Assembly (NCBI GenBank): GCA_965230425.1
Contig: CBDDKW010000012.1
Span: forward strand, 173,325-237,324
Reading direction: 5' to 3'
Source: CBDDKW01 sp965230425
Lineage (GTDB): Bacteria > Pseudomonadota > Gammaproteobacteria > UBA1113
Length of the DNA stretch: 64,000 bases
Below, in pieces: positions 46,263-54,824 of the stretch. The translations under genes and the position numbers were made by a program. The notes under the pieces were generated by a model. That model was not told the DNA's origin and ran no database searches. It saw nothing but the letters and a program-made list of their open reading frames with translations. Within the stretch, counting starts at the first letter, position 1, and each line of letters begins with the position of its first letter.

Positions 46263-46901
46263 ATGCCTATAAAACCATATGCCCAGCATGACCATGCAGT
46301 TTTCACATTAACCACTGAAGCTATCCCTGATGATGAAATCACTAGTAAATCAACCAACCTACTGAGCTTACTACAAGATCTTTACGATACTCACTTTCAA
46401 AATAAAGAAAAAATTGGCGTAGGATTACACGCCAAACAAATTGGTGTAAATAAAAATGTATTTCTAACGGTCATTTCCCCCAGTAGAGCTGAACGCGAAA
46501 CTTGTGAAGAGCTACCATTATCATTTTGGGTTGTAAAAAAATTAGAGTCTGTAACAAATGATAGTGATGAAATAGATTCAGTTAAAGGATTAGAGGGATG
46601 CTTTTCAGTAGCAGGATGCTGTGCACTGGACGTACCACGAGCTAAGCAGATCAAAATATCTGGTTGGCAAATAGTTCCTATCATCTCTGATGATGTTATT
46701 TCAGATATTAAAGTGATAGAAGTAAGTGAACGAATCTTTTCAGATTTTCCAGCTCGTTTGCTACAACACGAGTATGACCATGGTCTGAATAAGTTTTACT
46801 TTCACTACATCAAAGGTGGTTTAGCTAGTACGGTACCCATGGTTGGACCAAATGATCCTAGGACTAATGAAGCAAAAAATATAGCTTTCAGAACACGGTA
46901 G
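46263..46901 (+). CDS. Divergent peptide deformylase-like protein
   Basis: A 212-residue protein with three deformylase motifs: GVGLHAKQIGV (usual GxGLAAxQ, here His for the first Ala), EGCFSVAG (metal-ligand Cys in EGCxS) and LLQHEYDHGLNK (HExxH with both His and the Glu). An insertion rich in Asp, Glu and Ser separates the first two. Housekeeping deformylases remove formyl from new proteins and sit beside fmt; this one does not. It could be a resistance copy, an enzyme acting on a small formylated molecule, or a host-type homologue. It leads a plus-strand unit with the methyltransferase, divergent from the oxidase. Confidence 0.78.
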   Translation: MPIKPYAQHDHAVFTLTTEAIPDDEITSKSTNLLSLLQDLYDTHFQNKEKIGVGLHAKQIGVNKNVFLTVISPSRAERETCEELPLSFWVVKKLESVTNDSDEIDSVKGLEGCFSVAGCCALDVPRAKQIKISGWQIVPIISDDVISDIKVIEVSERIFSDFPARLLQHEYDHGLNKFYFHYIKGGLASTVPMVGPNDPRTNEAKNIAFRTR

Positions 46902-46929
46902 TATCATAGAAATAAGCAAATAAAATAAT

Positions 46930-47571
46930 ATGTTTAATATTAATCACTATAAAAAATACTGGGATGAAAATGCAGCTGAAAAAACATTCACCCATCCACT
47001 AGTATTAGAAAATATCACCAGTTATATTGATCAAAGCTCTATAATTCTCGATTATGGCTGTGGCTATGGGAGAAGCTTAAATGCTTTATATGAGGCCGGG
47101 TATTCAAATTTACATGGTATCGACTATTCTAGAAAAATGATTGAACGTGGCTCGAATGATTATCCTGCTCTTGAGCTACGCCATAATAGCTTGATAGAAA
47201 CTCATTTTCCCAATAGTCATTTTGACTTGGTTTTACTTTTTGCTGTATTAACATGTAATCCTTGTAATGAAGACCAAAAGAAAATTATTTCTGAAATATA
47301 CCGAATATTAAAACCAGGTGGGATTATCTACATTAGTGACTATGTTTTACAAACTGACAGTAGAAATATTGAAAGATATAATGCATTTAAAACTTTATAT
47401 GGTAGATATGGTGTCTTTGAAATTGCCCCGTCTATAGCTATGAGGCATCACGACTATGATCATATCAATAACTTACTAGCTCCATTTGCAAAAAAGCACT
47501 ATGAAAATATTGAGGTTAAAACAATGAATGGTCACTCCAGTCAGGGATTTCAATATGTAGGTATGAAGTAA
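46930..47571 (+). CDS. Class I SAM-dependent methyltransferase
   Basis: A 213-residue methyltransferase. SAM-binding motif I is ILDYGCGYGRSLNAL, with GIDYSRKMIERG as motif II, FDLVLLFAVLTCN and LKPGGIIYISDY completing the fold. It starts 28 bases after the deformylase-like gene, so the two are probably one transcript. The acceptor is unknown; membership in the diaminopropionate locus is suggested only by position. Confidence 0.8.
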   Translation: MFNINHYKKYWDENAAEKTFTHPLVLENITSYIDQSSIILDYGCGYGRSLNALYEAGYSNLHGIDYSRKMIERGSNDYPALELRHNSLIETHFPNSHFDLVLLFAVLTCNPCNEDQKKIISEIYRILKPGGIIYISDYVLQTDSRNIERYNAFKTLYGRYGVFEIAPSIAMRHHDYDHINNLLAPFAKKHYENIEVKTMNGHSSQGFQYVGMK

Positions 47572-47628
47572 TAAAAAACCCACCTCTAACTGCACGGTTT
47601 TTGGAAAACATCTACCTGTTTCATATTT

Positions 47629-47677
47629 CATCACACAGTTGGTATCACACCATTGGTGTGATACCAACTGTGTGATG
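47629..47677. repeat. 49-base palindrome with perfect 24-bp arms
   Basis: Arms 47629-47652 and 47654-47677 are exact reverse complements around a single central base and carry the core ggtatcacacca. The element lies 58 bases after the methyltransferase stop. It could act as a strong RNA hairpin at the transcript end, but no U tract follows. It may instead be a DNA site for a dimeric or tetrameric protein. Confidence 0.85.
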
Positions 47678-47757
47678 TATCGCTAATCAAGCGCATATCC
47701 TCGAACATATCAATGAAAACTTCATAGCTTATATGGAAGAAAATCATGCAAATTTTA

Positions 47758-47879
47758 GATTTACCCCATAAAATTGCAGAAAACCGTGAAAATTTACCCC
47801 TTATTTTTGCAAATTCTTATTAGAATTTACCCCTTAAAAAAGCAAGCATTTTACCCTTTCCCTAAAAATACTATATAAT
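47758..47879 (+). promoter_or_regulatory. Three phased ATTTACCCC boxes and a promoter
   Basis: ATTTACCCC occurs at 47759, 47792 and 47825, exactly 33 bp apart (about three helical turns), and a weaker ATTTTACCC at 47848 overlaps the -35. A promoter with TTTACC (47850-47855), an 18-base spacer and TATAAT (47874-47879) follows, 58 bases before the phosphoribosyltransferase ATG. Phasing suggests cooperative binding of a regulator on one face of the DNA. The repressor is unknown. Confidence 0.6.
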
Positions 47880-47937
47880 AGCCCACTTCCTAGCCCCCAC
47901 AGGGGTCGATAAATCTCTCATAACTGGTTGAAATACA

Positions 47938-48471
47938 ATGGAAAAAATCTACTACTCCTATAATCATATTCATACGACTATTGCTAAAAGTGCAGCAGAA
48001 ATTAAAGCCTCTGAATTTAAGGCTGACTATATACTCGCTATTGGTGCTGGCGGGTTTATTCCCGCGCGTATTTTGCGCAGCTATCTGGATATCCCCATCC
48101 TCACGGTGGTATTGAGCTCTTATGATGAAAATAACCAGCCATCACCTGTGCCTGTTAAGTGCCAATGGCTTGACCCCTCACATATTGACTTAACCGGCAA
48201 AAAATTACTCATTGTCGATGAAGTGGATGATACCCGTGCCACCATTGAGTTCTGCCTCACTGAGCTTGCCAAGCATAATCCAGCAGAGATGGCCGTATAC
48301 ATTTTGCACTACAAAGATAAGCCTAAGAAAGGCAAAATCCCAACAACTATCCAACACTATTTTATTGGTGAAGAAGTGCCCGATCAGTGGATTTGCTATC
48401 CTTGGGATGCGGAAGATATCTATCAACATGATGCAATGATTGCTGAGAAACAAACGGCTGATGAGGTCTGA
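47938..48471 (+). CDS. Phosphoribosyltransferase (hypoxanthine/xanthine type)
   Basis: A 177-residue type I phosphoribosyltransferase. The PRPP loop is LLIVDEVDDTRATIEF, with the early loop AIGAGGFIPARIL and a hood region around the conserved Trp in DQWICYPWD. The nearest described relatives salvage purine bases (hypoxanthine, guanine or xanthine) to nucleotides. The TATAAT promoter and phased upstream boxes suggest regulated expression. It is followed by a clear terminator, so it forms a single-gene unit. Confidence 0.82.
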   Translation: MEKIYYSYNHIHTTIAKSAAEIKASEFKADYILAIGAGGFIPARILRSYLDIPILTVVLSSYDENNQPSPVPVKCQWLDPSHIDLTGKKLLIVDEVDDTRATIEFCLTELAKHNPAEMAVYILHYKDKPKKGKIPTTIQHYFIGEEVPDQWICYPWDAEDIYQHDAMIAEKQTADEV

Positions 48472-48600
48472 CCCGCAAGCAATTACGGAAATTTTTGCAG
48501 TAAATACAGTAAAATAGCAATGGCTTGCTTAAGCCCAGTGACTATACCCAAGACTAATACGGTGAGATTCGCATGTCAGAACGACATGAAAAGTTACTAA

Positions 48601-48630
48601 GAAAAAAGAGGGCATAATGCCCCCTTTTAG
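48601..48630 (+). terminator. Rho-independent terminator
   Basis: Stem gggc/gccc with ataat loop, flanked by AAAAAA on the left and CCTTTT on the right, ends the phosphoribosyltransferase unit about 130 bases after its stop. It could work in both directions. Confidence 0.6.
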
Positions 48631-48960
48631 TTGCTACTTATGCAGCAATTGGCAGTTCTTCTTTTGTTTATTTTCCGTTGCCTATTTCTTTTACCTTAAT
48701 GCCTGTGTACACATTAAGTTGTTCGCTATTATTATTATGTTTTTGCTAACGAACGATGGCTATAATACAGAAGAAATATTAAGAAAATCTTAACTCTAAA
48801 AAATTTCTTTGAATGCAGGATTATTGGCTATTATCAATGACATAGATTTCTAGCAAACATATGACTATCAACTATGGCATTTAGTCAAATAGCGCTGTCA
48901 TCAACTCTGTTGCTACTAGAAAAAAAGTTGCCATCAACGGTGTTATTACTGAAAAAATCT

Positions 48961-49097
48961 TGTCATTTCGAACTGTGGCTGTAAGCTGCAGTGAGAAATC
49001 TCCCGATGATTTGACTACTTAGAATAAACCTCTGTTCATGTTAACTAAACCATCAGGAGATCCTTCCTAGAGGCTATCGCCACTAGTCGGGATGACA
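48961..49097. repeat. Imperfect inverted-repeat intergenic element
   Basis: Outer arms tgtcatttcg/cgggatgaca (48961-48970, 49088-49097) and inner arms atctcccgatg/catcaggagat (48998-49008, 49051-49061) form a nested dyad. This is the type of repeat found many times in some intracellular bacterial genomes. It lies in a 676-bp gene-free region (48472-49147) that otherwise holds only the terminator. Confidence 0.55.
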
Positions 49098-49147
49098 GCA
49101 ATTCTATCGATCGCGCTGCTCGGTATGACAACATTGCTGCGATTGTA

Positions 49148-51172
49148 CTAAACTACAACTGGCTCAATCACAACGTTTAACTGAACGTCCGTTTTTCCTC
49201 GGCATTGCCAAACTAGCTTTTGGCTCTCCATAACCACGCCATAACTCGGTGATATGCGGCTTGCTTGTATGGTTAATTGCCATAACTCTCCTTCTGACCA
49301 GCTAATGGAAAATTGCTTCTCATGTGACTGCACAATAATCCTATCCAGTTGTTGCTCGACAATTTTTACGTGGGCAGCAAGATGCAGGGGTATACTGAAG
49401 TCATGTTCCCCTGTACCAGAAAACTCATCTTTAATCGTCAAACGATGTGCTGCATGTTCCAGTGTGATTGTACGTATCGGTACCACAGGCTCTGCTAATT
49501 TCTCATAGCCCTGATGACTACCTATAAAGATCGCCTGCTGATTATCACTATGCCAATGCTTTACTTCTGGCTTAGCATCATAGTGCAAATTCCATAAATA
49601 ATCCCAAGCAATAAAACGATTAATCTCTTCGCCATCTACTTGTGGCGTATTATGATAAGCAGTGGAGCGAAATAAATTACGATCTTCATAAGAGGCCGTG
49701 TAAAGATAAGCACCACTATCGGTAATTAATTCCTCTCCTGCTAGTACCGCAGTAAACGATAAGCAATCATTATGACCATGACCACCTCGGTCAGCTAATC
49801 CCACTGGGCCACAATCAATAAAGATATGATCCTGCTCATTTTGCATAACAAAAAATCCACCGTCAGCAAAGGCAGTTGATTCGGGTATTAATTCTGGTTG
49901 CACTTGCGCTTGGATCTTATCAGCAACATCCGGGCCATATAACCAAACATGCTCGCCAATAGCACCACGATGCCATTGCGTGAGTTTCTGCTCATCTAAA
50001 CCAACCCCCACCATGGCGGCTAAATAACGATGATCATTAACTACTTGTGTGCCAAAGGGCAAGGTACGCGCGTCATCGGCATCACCCCATAGTGGCACGG
50101 TTCCATCCGCACGGGAATAAGCAATAGCAAATTCAGTCATATTAACTAGGTAAGTATGGTAATCTAGATCGATACTCAATCCTATTAATTTACGATGTAA
50201 TGCTGGGAAGAAAAATAATTCAAGCACTAGACGATGGTAGGGTACGGATGCTTCATAATCCACGCCATCAGGAAATACTTGCAGCTTAATTTCTTTATTG
50301 AGTAATTCCCAACCTTGCTTATGCCAGCGACTAGGCGCTTCACCTTGATTAAAGAACAAACCGGCAATGACCATGGCCGCAGCATCCGCAGTAAAGTGAT
50401 TACCATTAATTTCAGCTTGTTCTATATACCGCTCTGTAAAATCACCGTGCAGATAAATACATATTAGCAATTGCTCACGAAAGCTTTGATCTTGCCATGC
50501 TTTACTGTGCTTAAATACATGGAAGAACCACGTTAAGGTGAAAATTCTTAAGGCCGCCTCCATAGTACATGACCAATTCACAGAACGCGCTACTGGATTA
50601 TGTAATATCCAATGACTTAAAACATCCTTGACCGCGTCTGCATAACGCTCATCACCTGTGAGCAAATAAGCTTGTCCTGCTGGCATCAACCATTGCAAAC
50701 GTGAAATTTCCCAAGGTACTTTAACATCACTAGGCCGCTCAGGATTATTATAATTGATATCGCGAAAATAACGATTCGGCCAACTGTAGCCGGTTTTATA
50801 ATCTTTAGTCCAGTCAATGTCTTCACCTAACTCAATTAAACCTGAACCTAATAAATCTATTTTATGTGCCAAGGCTTGCTCAGCCTTCTGTAAAATGATC
50901 TCTCTATCACCAGGACAAAGCGCATCAAAATTGCTGAAACCCTCTGCATCAGTAAAACCGGGATAGGGTTGTGCAACCAAGTGCTGCCATAAGCTTGCAA
51001 AGCTCTTCATACTACAAGCAGATAATAAATCTTTAACGGTAAATTTACGTGCGCGTCGAGGCACAAAAAAGCGCTCCATCTCGGCACGTATTTCACGGCG
51101 AATATAAAATAAGATGATTCTAGGTGGCTTGCGGATCCCGCGTTTTAATTTGCCGATGATGTCTTTGGGCAT
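49148..51172 (-). CDS. Heparinase II/III family protein
   Basis: A 674-residue protein with an N-terminal alpha/alpha barrel (YSWPNRYFRDINYNNPERPSDVKVPWEISRLQWL and NHFTADAAAMVIAGLFF) and a C-terminal beta-sandwich with GGHGHNDCLSF, the conserved His-containing motif of the family. No signal peptide is visible, as in versions found in capsule or exopolysaccharide loci. It may cleave or edit an acidic polysaccharide. The ATG at 51172 is chosen since CAGGA precedes it; an ATG nine codons earlier lacks a site. It may belong to the polysaccharide operon 3.6 kb upstream. Confidence 0.82.
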   Translation of the reverse strand: MPKDIIGKLKRGIRKPPRIILFYIRREIRAEMERFFVPRRARKFTVKDLLSACSMKSFASLWQHLVAQPYPGFTDAEGFSNFDALCPGDREIILQKAEQALAHKIDLLGSGLIELGEDIDWTKDYKTGYSWPNRYFRDINYNNPERPSDVKVPWEISRLQWLMPAGQAYLLTGDERYADAVKDVLSHWILHNPVARSVNWSCTMEAALRIFTLTWFFHVFKHSKAWQDQSFREQLLICIYLHGDFTERYIEQAEINGNHFTADAAAMVIAGLFFNQGEAPSRWHKQGWELLNKEIKLQVFPDGVDYEASVPYHRLVLELFFFPALHRKLIGLSIDLDYHTYLVNMTEFAIAYSRADGTVPLWGDADDARTLPFGTQVVNDHRYLAAMVGVGLDEQKLTQWHRGAIGEHVWLYGPDVADKIQAQVQPELIPESTAFADGGFFVMQNEQDHIFIDCGPVGLADRGGHGHNDCLSFTAVLAGEELITDSGAYLYTASYEDRNLFRSTAYHNTPQVDGEEINRFIAWDYLWNLHYDAKPEVKHWHSDNQQAIFIGSHQGYEKLAEPVVPIRTITLEHAAHRLTIKDEFSGTGEHDFSIPLHLAAHVKIVEQQLDRIIVQSHEKQFSISWSEGELWQLTIQASRISPSYGVVMESQKLVWQCRGKTDVQLNVVIEPVVV

Positions 51173-51320
51173 GTTAATCCTGTATATTTTAAAAACCATG
51201 ATGTGTACAAATTAAAACCACACTGAATTTCAATTTGTAAGAACCTGGGCATTTTATATTCTTTGTCACAGGAGTACTAGCATCCTATAAACATAAGCGG
51301 CGGAATGTCTATAAAAAATC

Positions 51321-51365
51321 AAAGATTCCGCCGTTTAAACTCCAAAGATAAGCGGCGGAATCTTT
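51321..51365 (-). terminator. Bidirectional rho-independent terminator
   Basis: A 13-bp perfect stem (core agattccgccg / cggcggaatct) with a 19-base loop has T7 on the plus side and TTGATTTTTT on the minus side. It ends the large ankyrin gene, whose stop is at 51449, before the heparinase gene. A third half-copy, ataagcggcggaat, lies at 51292-51305. Confidence 0.75.
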
Positions 51366-51448
51366 TTTTCATTTATAAGCTATTGAAAAAATTGATTATT
51401 TAGCGTGTTATTCCCACAGCTTACTGTGGTCTATAATCCCTAGGAAAA

Positions 51449-54439
51449 CTAAGCTGCTGGCACCACACTACTGCGGATTTCATCAACACGCTCTTCCAAG
51501 AGCGCTCGTACGGCACTTGCATTGAGCTTTTCGGCTTTACGCAGTTCATGGAATAACGTAAGCCTCTGTGGAATTGGAACCAACTCCCATTTCAAGCCTC
51601 CCTCCTGTAATACACGCCTAGTAGTACGACACACCATAGCCTGACGCTCTCGCTCTGCTTCTACGCTACCTTGCTTCTGGCCAAAGAAGTTACAATAGGC
51701 TGCTGAGGTAATAGGGTAAGTTTGCGCATTCGCCGCTACTACTGTTGCCGCCCAATCTTTCATCCTGTTATTTAAAAATTGAGTTTGCTGATTCGTGCTA
51801 GTATCAGAATTTTGTATGTTATTACCAGTAGCATTATCATACCAAACATCTCGTTCAACACTTACAAAACGCTGACCATAAGGCTGAGTAATTACCTGCA
51901 TAGTAGCAATGGCTCGGTGCTGTTCATGTGTTACGGTCTCACCTAAACATAGCCTGATTAAATCATCTAAGCTGGTATTCGTACTTTCAGCATCTATGAT
52001 TCGCTTAACTATTGCTCTACAAAAATCTTCACGCTTTTTAGCTGTATCAACCGCTGTCTTTTCTATTAAATTATTCCTTAGACCATAGCTAATAATCTTA
52101 AATAAACGTTGGCGCATTTCAGCTCTTGTCCCACCACCAACCTCTACCAAGGAGACATAAACATTGTTCTCTGGAGTTAATTCGCCAGTCCATTCCCTCA
52201 GTATGCCAGTTACTAGAACATTACACAGCAATAAATGCCTATAACGGTCATTTGCTGTAAAAATATAATTCCAAAACTCCGTTGTGTTTTTTATATGAAA
52301 GTCTGGTTTTGCATTTGTACCTTCTGAACCTTGAATGCCTTGAGTCCCAAACCCATATTTAAACTTCGATCGAGTAAATATATACTTTTCGTACATGTAT
52401 GCTACTACTTCCTTAGGAGGTGCTGCGCTGTTTGCATACCAACTTAACCAATGAATACTGTCTACTAAAACTTCTAGAATCTTAGCAAAATCCAGCATCA
52501 ACTTGACGTTCTCAAACTCTAAAATATACTCACTATTCAATCTATGATAAAAAGCACCAACAAAAAACACATACTTTATTGAAGGCAGTAGCAAAATCTC
52601 TGAAGCAGTAAAATTAGGAGCACCCCCAAGTTTATAGTCACTATAGTAAGGTGAACCAGTGCCTGTAAACAATTTATTCACTGTATAACCGACTCTTCTA
52701 TACGCATCATTAATGTGTAATGTTGGAGGGCACCAAATACGCGATCGGAATGCATTAATGAGCATTTCTAAGATGAGGGTGTCTTTAACAACACCTCTTT
52801 TTTTACTCACCACGTTAAAAGCAGCATATTGAAGTAGTGTATGGTCGTACTTATCACCATTGCTGCCTTCGTGCACTATACGTTGACCTAGCAAAGCAAC
52901 ACCGGCTTTAAGCAATGCAGCCATTGCCACTAGGTTCTTACACGTAATGGCGTATTGCAGTGGTGTAAGAGAGCGTGTATAGCCATTGCTATCTCTTCGC
53001 AGCCTACCAGCATCATTTAACGAAATGCTTGCCTCACGCAAAGCTGCAATTAACACATTCACTGCGTCTTGATTTTTCTCCGCAATCGCAGATAACAATG
53101 GAGTAAAGTAGTGTTCAGTGCCATTGCTATCTCTTCGCGTCCTAACAGCATCATTTAAGGAAACGCCTACCTCATGCAAAGCTGCAATTAACACATTCAC
53201 TGCATCTTGATTTTTACGCTGAATCGCATATAGCAATGGAGTAACGTAGTGTTCAGTACCATTGCTCTCTCTTCCCACTCTAACAGCATCATTTAACGAA
53301 ATGCCTGCCTCACGCAAAGCTGCAATTAACACATTCACTGCGTCTTGATTTTTCTCCGCAATCGCAGATAACAATGGAGTAACGTAGTGTTCAGTGCCAT
53401 TGCTATCTCTTCGCGTCCTAACAGCATCATTTAAGGAAACGCCTACCTCATGCAAAGCTGCAATTAACACATTCACTGCGTCTTGATTTTTATACGCAAT
53501 CGCAGATAGCAATGGAGTAACGTAGTGTTCAGTACCATTGCTCTCTCTTCCCACTCTAACAGCATCATTTAACGAAATACCTGCCTCACGCAAAGCTGGA
53601 ATTAACATATTCACTGCGTCTTGATTTTGAGCCCGAATCGCATATAACAATGGAATAACGTAGTGTTCAGTGCCATTGCTATCTCTTCGCGTCCTAACAG
53701 CATCATTTAAGGAAACGCCTGCCTCATGCAAAGCTGCAATTAACACATTCACTGCGTCTTGATTTTTATACGCAATCGCAGATAGCAATGGAGTAACGTA
53801 GTGTTCAGTGCCATTGCTATCTCTTCGCGTCCTAACAGCATCATTTAAGGAAACGCCTGCCTCATGCAAAGCTGCAATTAACACATTCACTGCGTCTTGA
53901 TTTTTAAGCCAAATCGCATATAACAATGGATGCGTATGGCCTTCGAAGTTATTTGTGTATTCAACAGCCTTAATACTATTTGATATGTCTATTCTTTTTA
54001 TAAGTTGTTTAATTGCTGTTTCGTTGCCGACTCCAATAGCTATCAGTATAGGATTGCTATATTCCGCAACAACACGTGGACTTTCTGAAGAACTTGCACT
54101 ATCACTTGATAAAGCATGTCTAGTTTTATGAACTGTTTCGACATCAATGTTGGGGTGCCCTAATAAAAAATCCAGTACCTCTTCTGCTTTTTTCTCTATC
54201 GCTAATAATAAGTAAGTACGAGAAAAACAATAACTACCTTCTGTTTTATATTCAAATAGTCGATTTATATCAATGTCAGGGTGCTGCTTACAGAGATCTT
54301 CGAATGTTGTGCAGTTATCTTCTGCTATCGCTTTGACTAATTGTGCATGAACATCTATTTTAACCCGCTTTGCATCAGACGCTACTGGTGCATCTTTTTC
54401 GCGCTTGCGTTTACTACCTGTTTCACCGGGACCTGACAT
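51449..54439 (-). CDS. Large ankyrin-type repeat protein, candidate effector
   Basis: A 996-residue protein. It begins with a Lys/Arg-rich, nuclear-localisation-like stretch (GSKRKREKDAPVASDAKRVK). Ankyrin-like units in its first 180 residues are followed by seven near-identical 46-residue units (NQDAVNVLIAAL-(H/R)EAG-(V/I)SLNDAVR...GTEHYVTPLLSAI). The 480-residue C-terminal part is unrecognised. The units are ankyrin-like with an inserted loop. Start ATG has GAGGA upstream. There is no signal peptide or membrane helix. A protein exported into a eukaryotic host is the likely reading; the nuclear signal is inference. Confidence 0.75.
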   Translation of the reverse strand: MSGPGETGSKRKREKDAPVASDAKRVKIDVHAQLVKAIAEDNCTTFEDLCKQHPDIDINRLFEYKTEGSYCFSRTYLLLAIEKKAEEVLDFLLGHPNIDVETVHKTRHALSSDSASSSESPRVVAEYSNPILIAIGVGNETAIKQLIKRIDISNSIKAVEYTNNFEGHTHPLLYAIWLKNQDAVNVLIAALHEAGVSLNDAVRTRRDSNGTEHYVTPLLSAIAYKNQDAVNVLIAALHEAGVSLNDAVRTRRDSNGTEHYVIPLLYAIRAQNQDAVNMLIPALREAGISLNDAVRVGRESNGTEHYVTPLLSAIAYKNQDAVNVLIAALHEVGVSLNDAVRTRRDSNGTEHYVTPLLSAIAEKNQDAVNVLIAALREAGISLNDAVRVGRESNGTEHYVTPLLYAIQRKNQDAVNVLIAALHEVGVSLNDAVRTRRDSNGTEHYFTPLLSAIAEKNQDAVNVLIAALREASISLNDAGRLRRDSNGYTRSLTPLQYAITCKNLVAMAALLKAGVALLGQRIVHEGSNGDKYDHTLLQYAAFNVVSKKRGVVKDTLILEMLINAFRSRIWCPPTLHINDAYRRVGYTVNKLFTGTGSPYYSDYKLGGAPNFTASEILLLPSIKYVFFVGAFYHRLNSEYILEFENVKLMLDFAKILEVLVDSIHWLSWYANSAAPPKEVVAYMYEKYIFTRSKFKYGFGTQGIQGSEGTNAKPDFHIKNTTEFWNYIFTANDRYRHLLLCNVLVTGILREWTGELTPENNVYVSLVEVGGGTRAEMRQRLFKIISYGLRNNLIEKTAVDTAKKREDFCRAIVKRIIDAESTNTSLDDLIRLCLGETVTHEQHRAIATMQVITQPYGQRFVSVERDVWYDNATGNNIQNSDTSTNQQTQFLNNRMKDWAATVVAANAQTYPITSAAYCNFFGQKQGSVEAERERQAMVCRTTRRVLQEGGLKWELVPIPQRLTLFHELRKAEKLNASAVRALLEERVDEIRSSVVPAA
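52969..53934. repeat. Seven 138-bp tandem repeats inside the ankyrin gene
   Basis: The phrase gcaattaacacattcactg recurs at steps of exactly 138 bp (gctgcaatta at 53043, 53181, 53319, 53457, 53595 variant, 53733, 53871). Units alternate between a His-Glu-Val/Ala-Gly type and an Arg-Glu-Ala-Gly type, so a 276-bp dimer has been duplicated. High nucleotide identity points to recent expansion. Boundaries are approximate. Confidence 0.9.
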
Positions 54440-54765
54440 AATTTGTTCCTCGACATATGGATGTATTTATTGTTATTACTCAGAGAGTTAATGAGCAGGG
54501 GAGTAATATATCTGTTACTATGCTGTGCTGCATAATGAAAATAGCATATTCCCTGAACACACGAGTCAATATCTTTGTTATATTTATGGAGTATGTCGCT
54601 GCGAAGCTATGCCACAGCAAAGCATATATATGACTTCATGTTGCTTTTCTCATTACCTCTGATAATTCTGAGTATATTATACACAGAAGTCACCCTGTGT
54701 CAATAGATAGTCCCATACAGGCAAGAGCGTCAAAAAAATAAGACTCTCTGAAAATAATAAAATTA

Positions 54766-54792
54766 CTGGATCCTGCGGCCAAGCCGCGGAAT
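54766..54792. repeat. Copy of the dispersed CTGGAT...CCGCGG palindrome
   Basis: This copy (tcctgcggccaagccgcgga core) lies in the 385-bp gene-free space between the ankyrin gene and the phosphoramidate operon, 33 bases beyond that operon's last stop. As in the copy at 30453-30479, an A-rich run (aaaataataaaatta) precedes it. It may serve as a hairpin at the operon end. The rest of the space shows nothing recognised. Confidence 0.7.
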
Positions 54793-54824
54793 ATAGCAAT
54801 TAATTGTATAAAAAGTATAGATTT

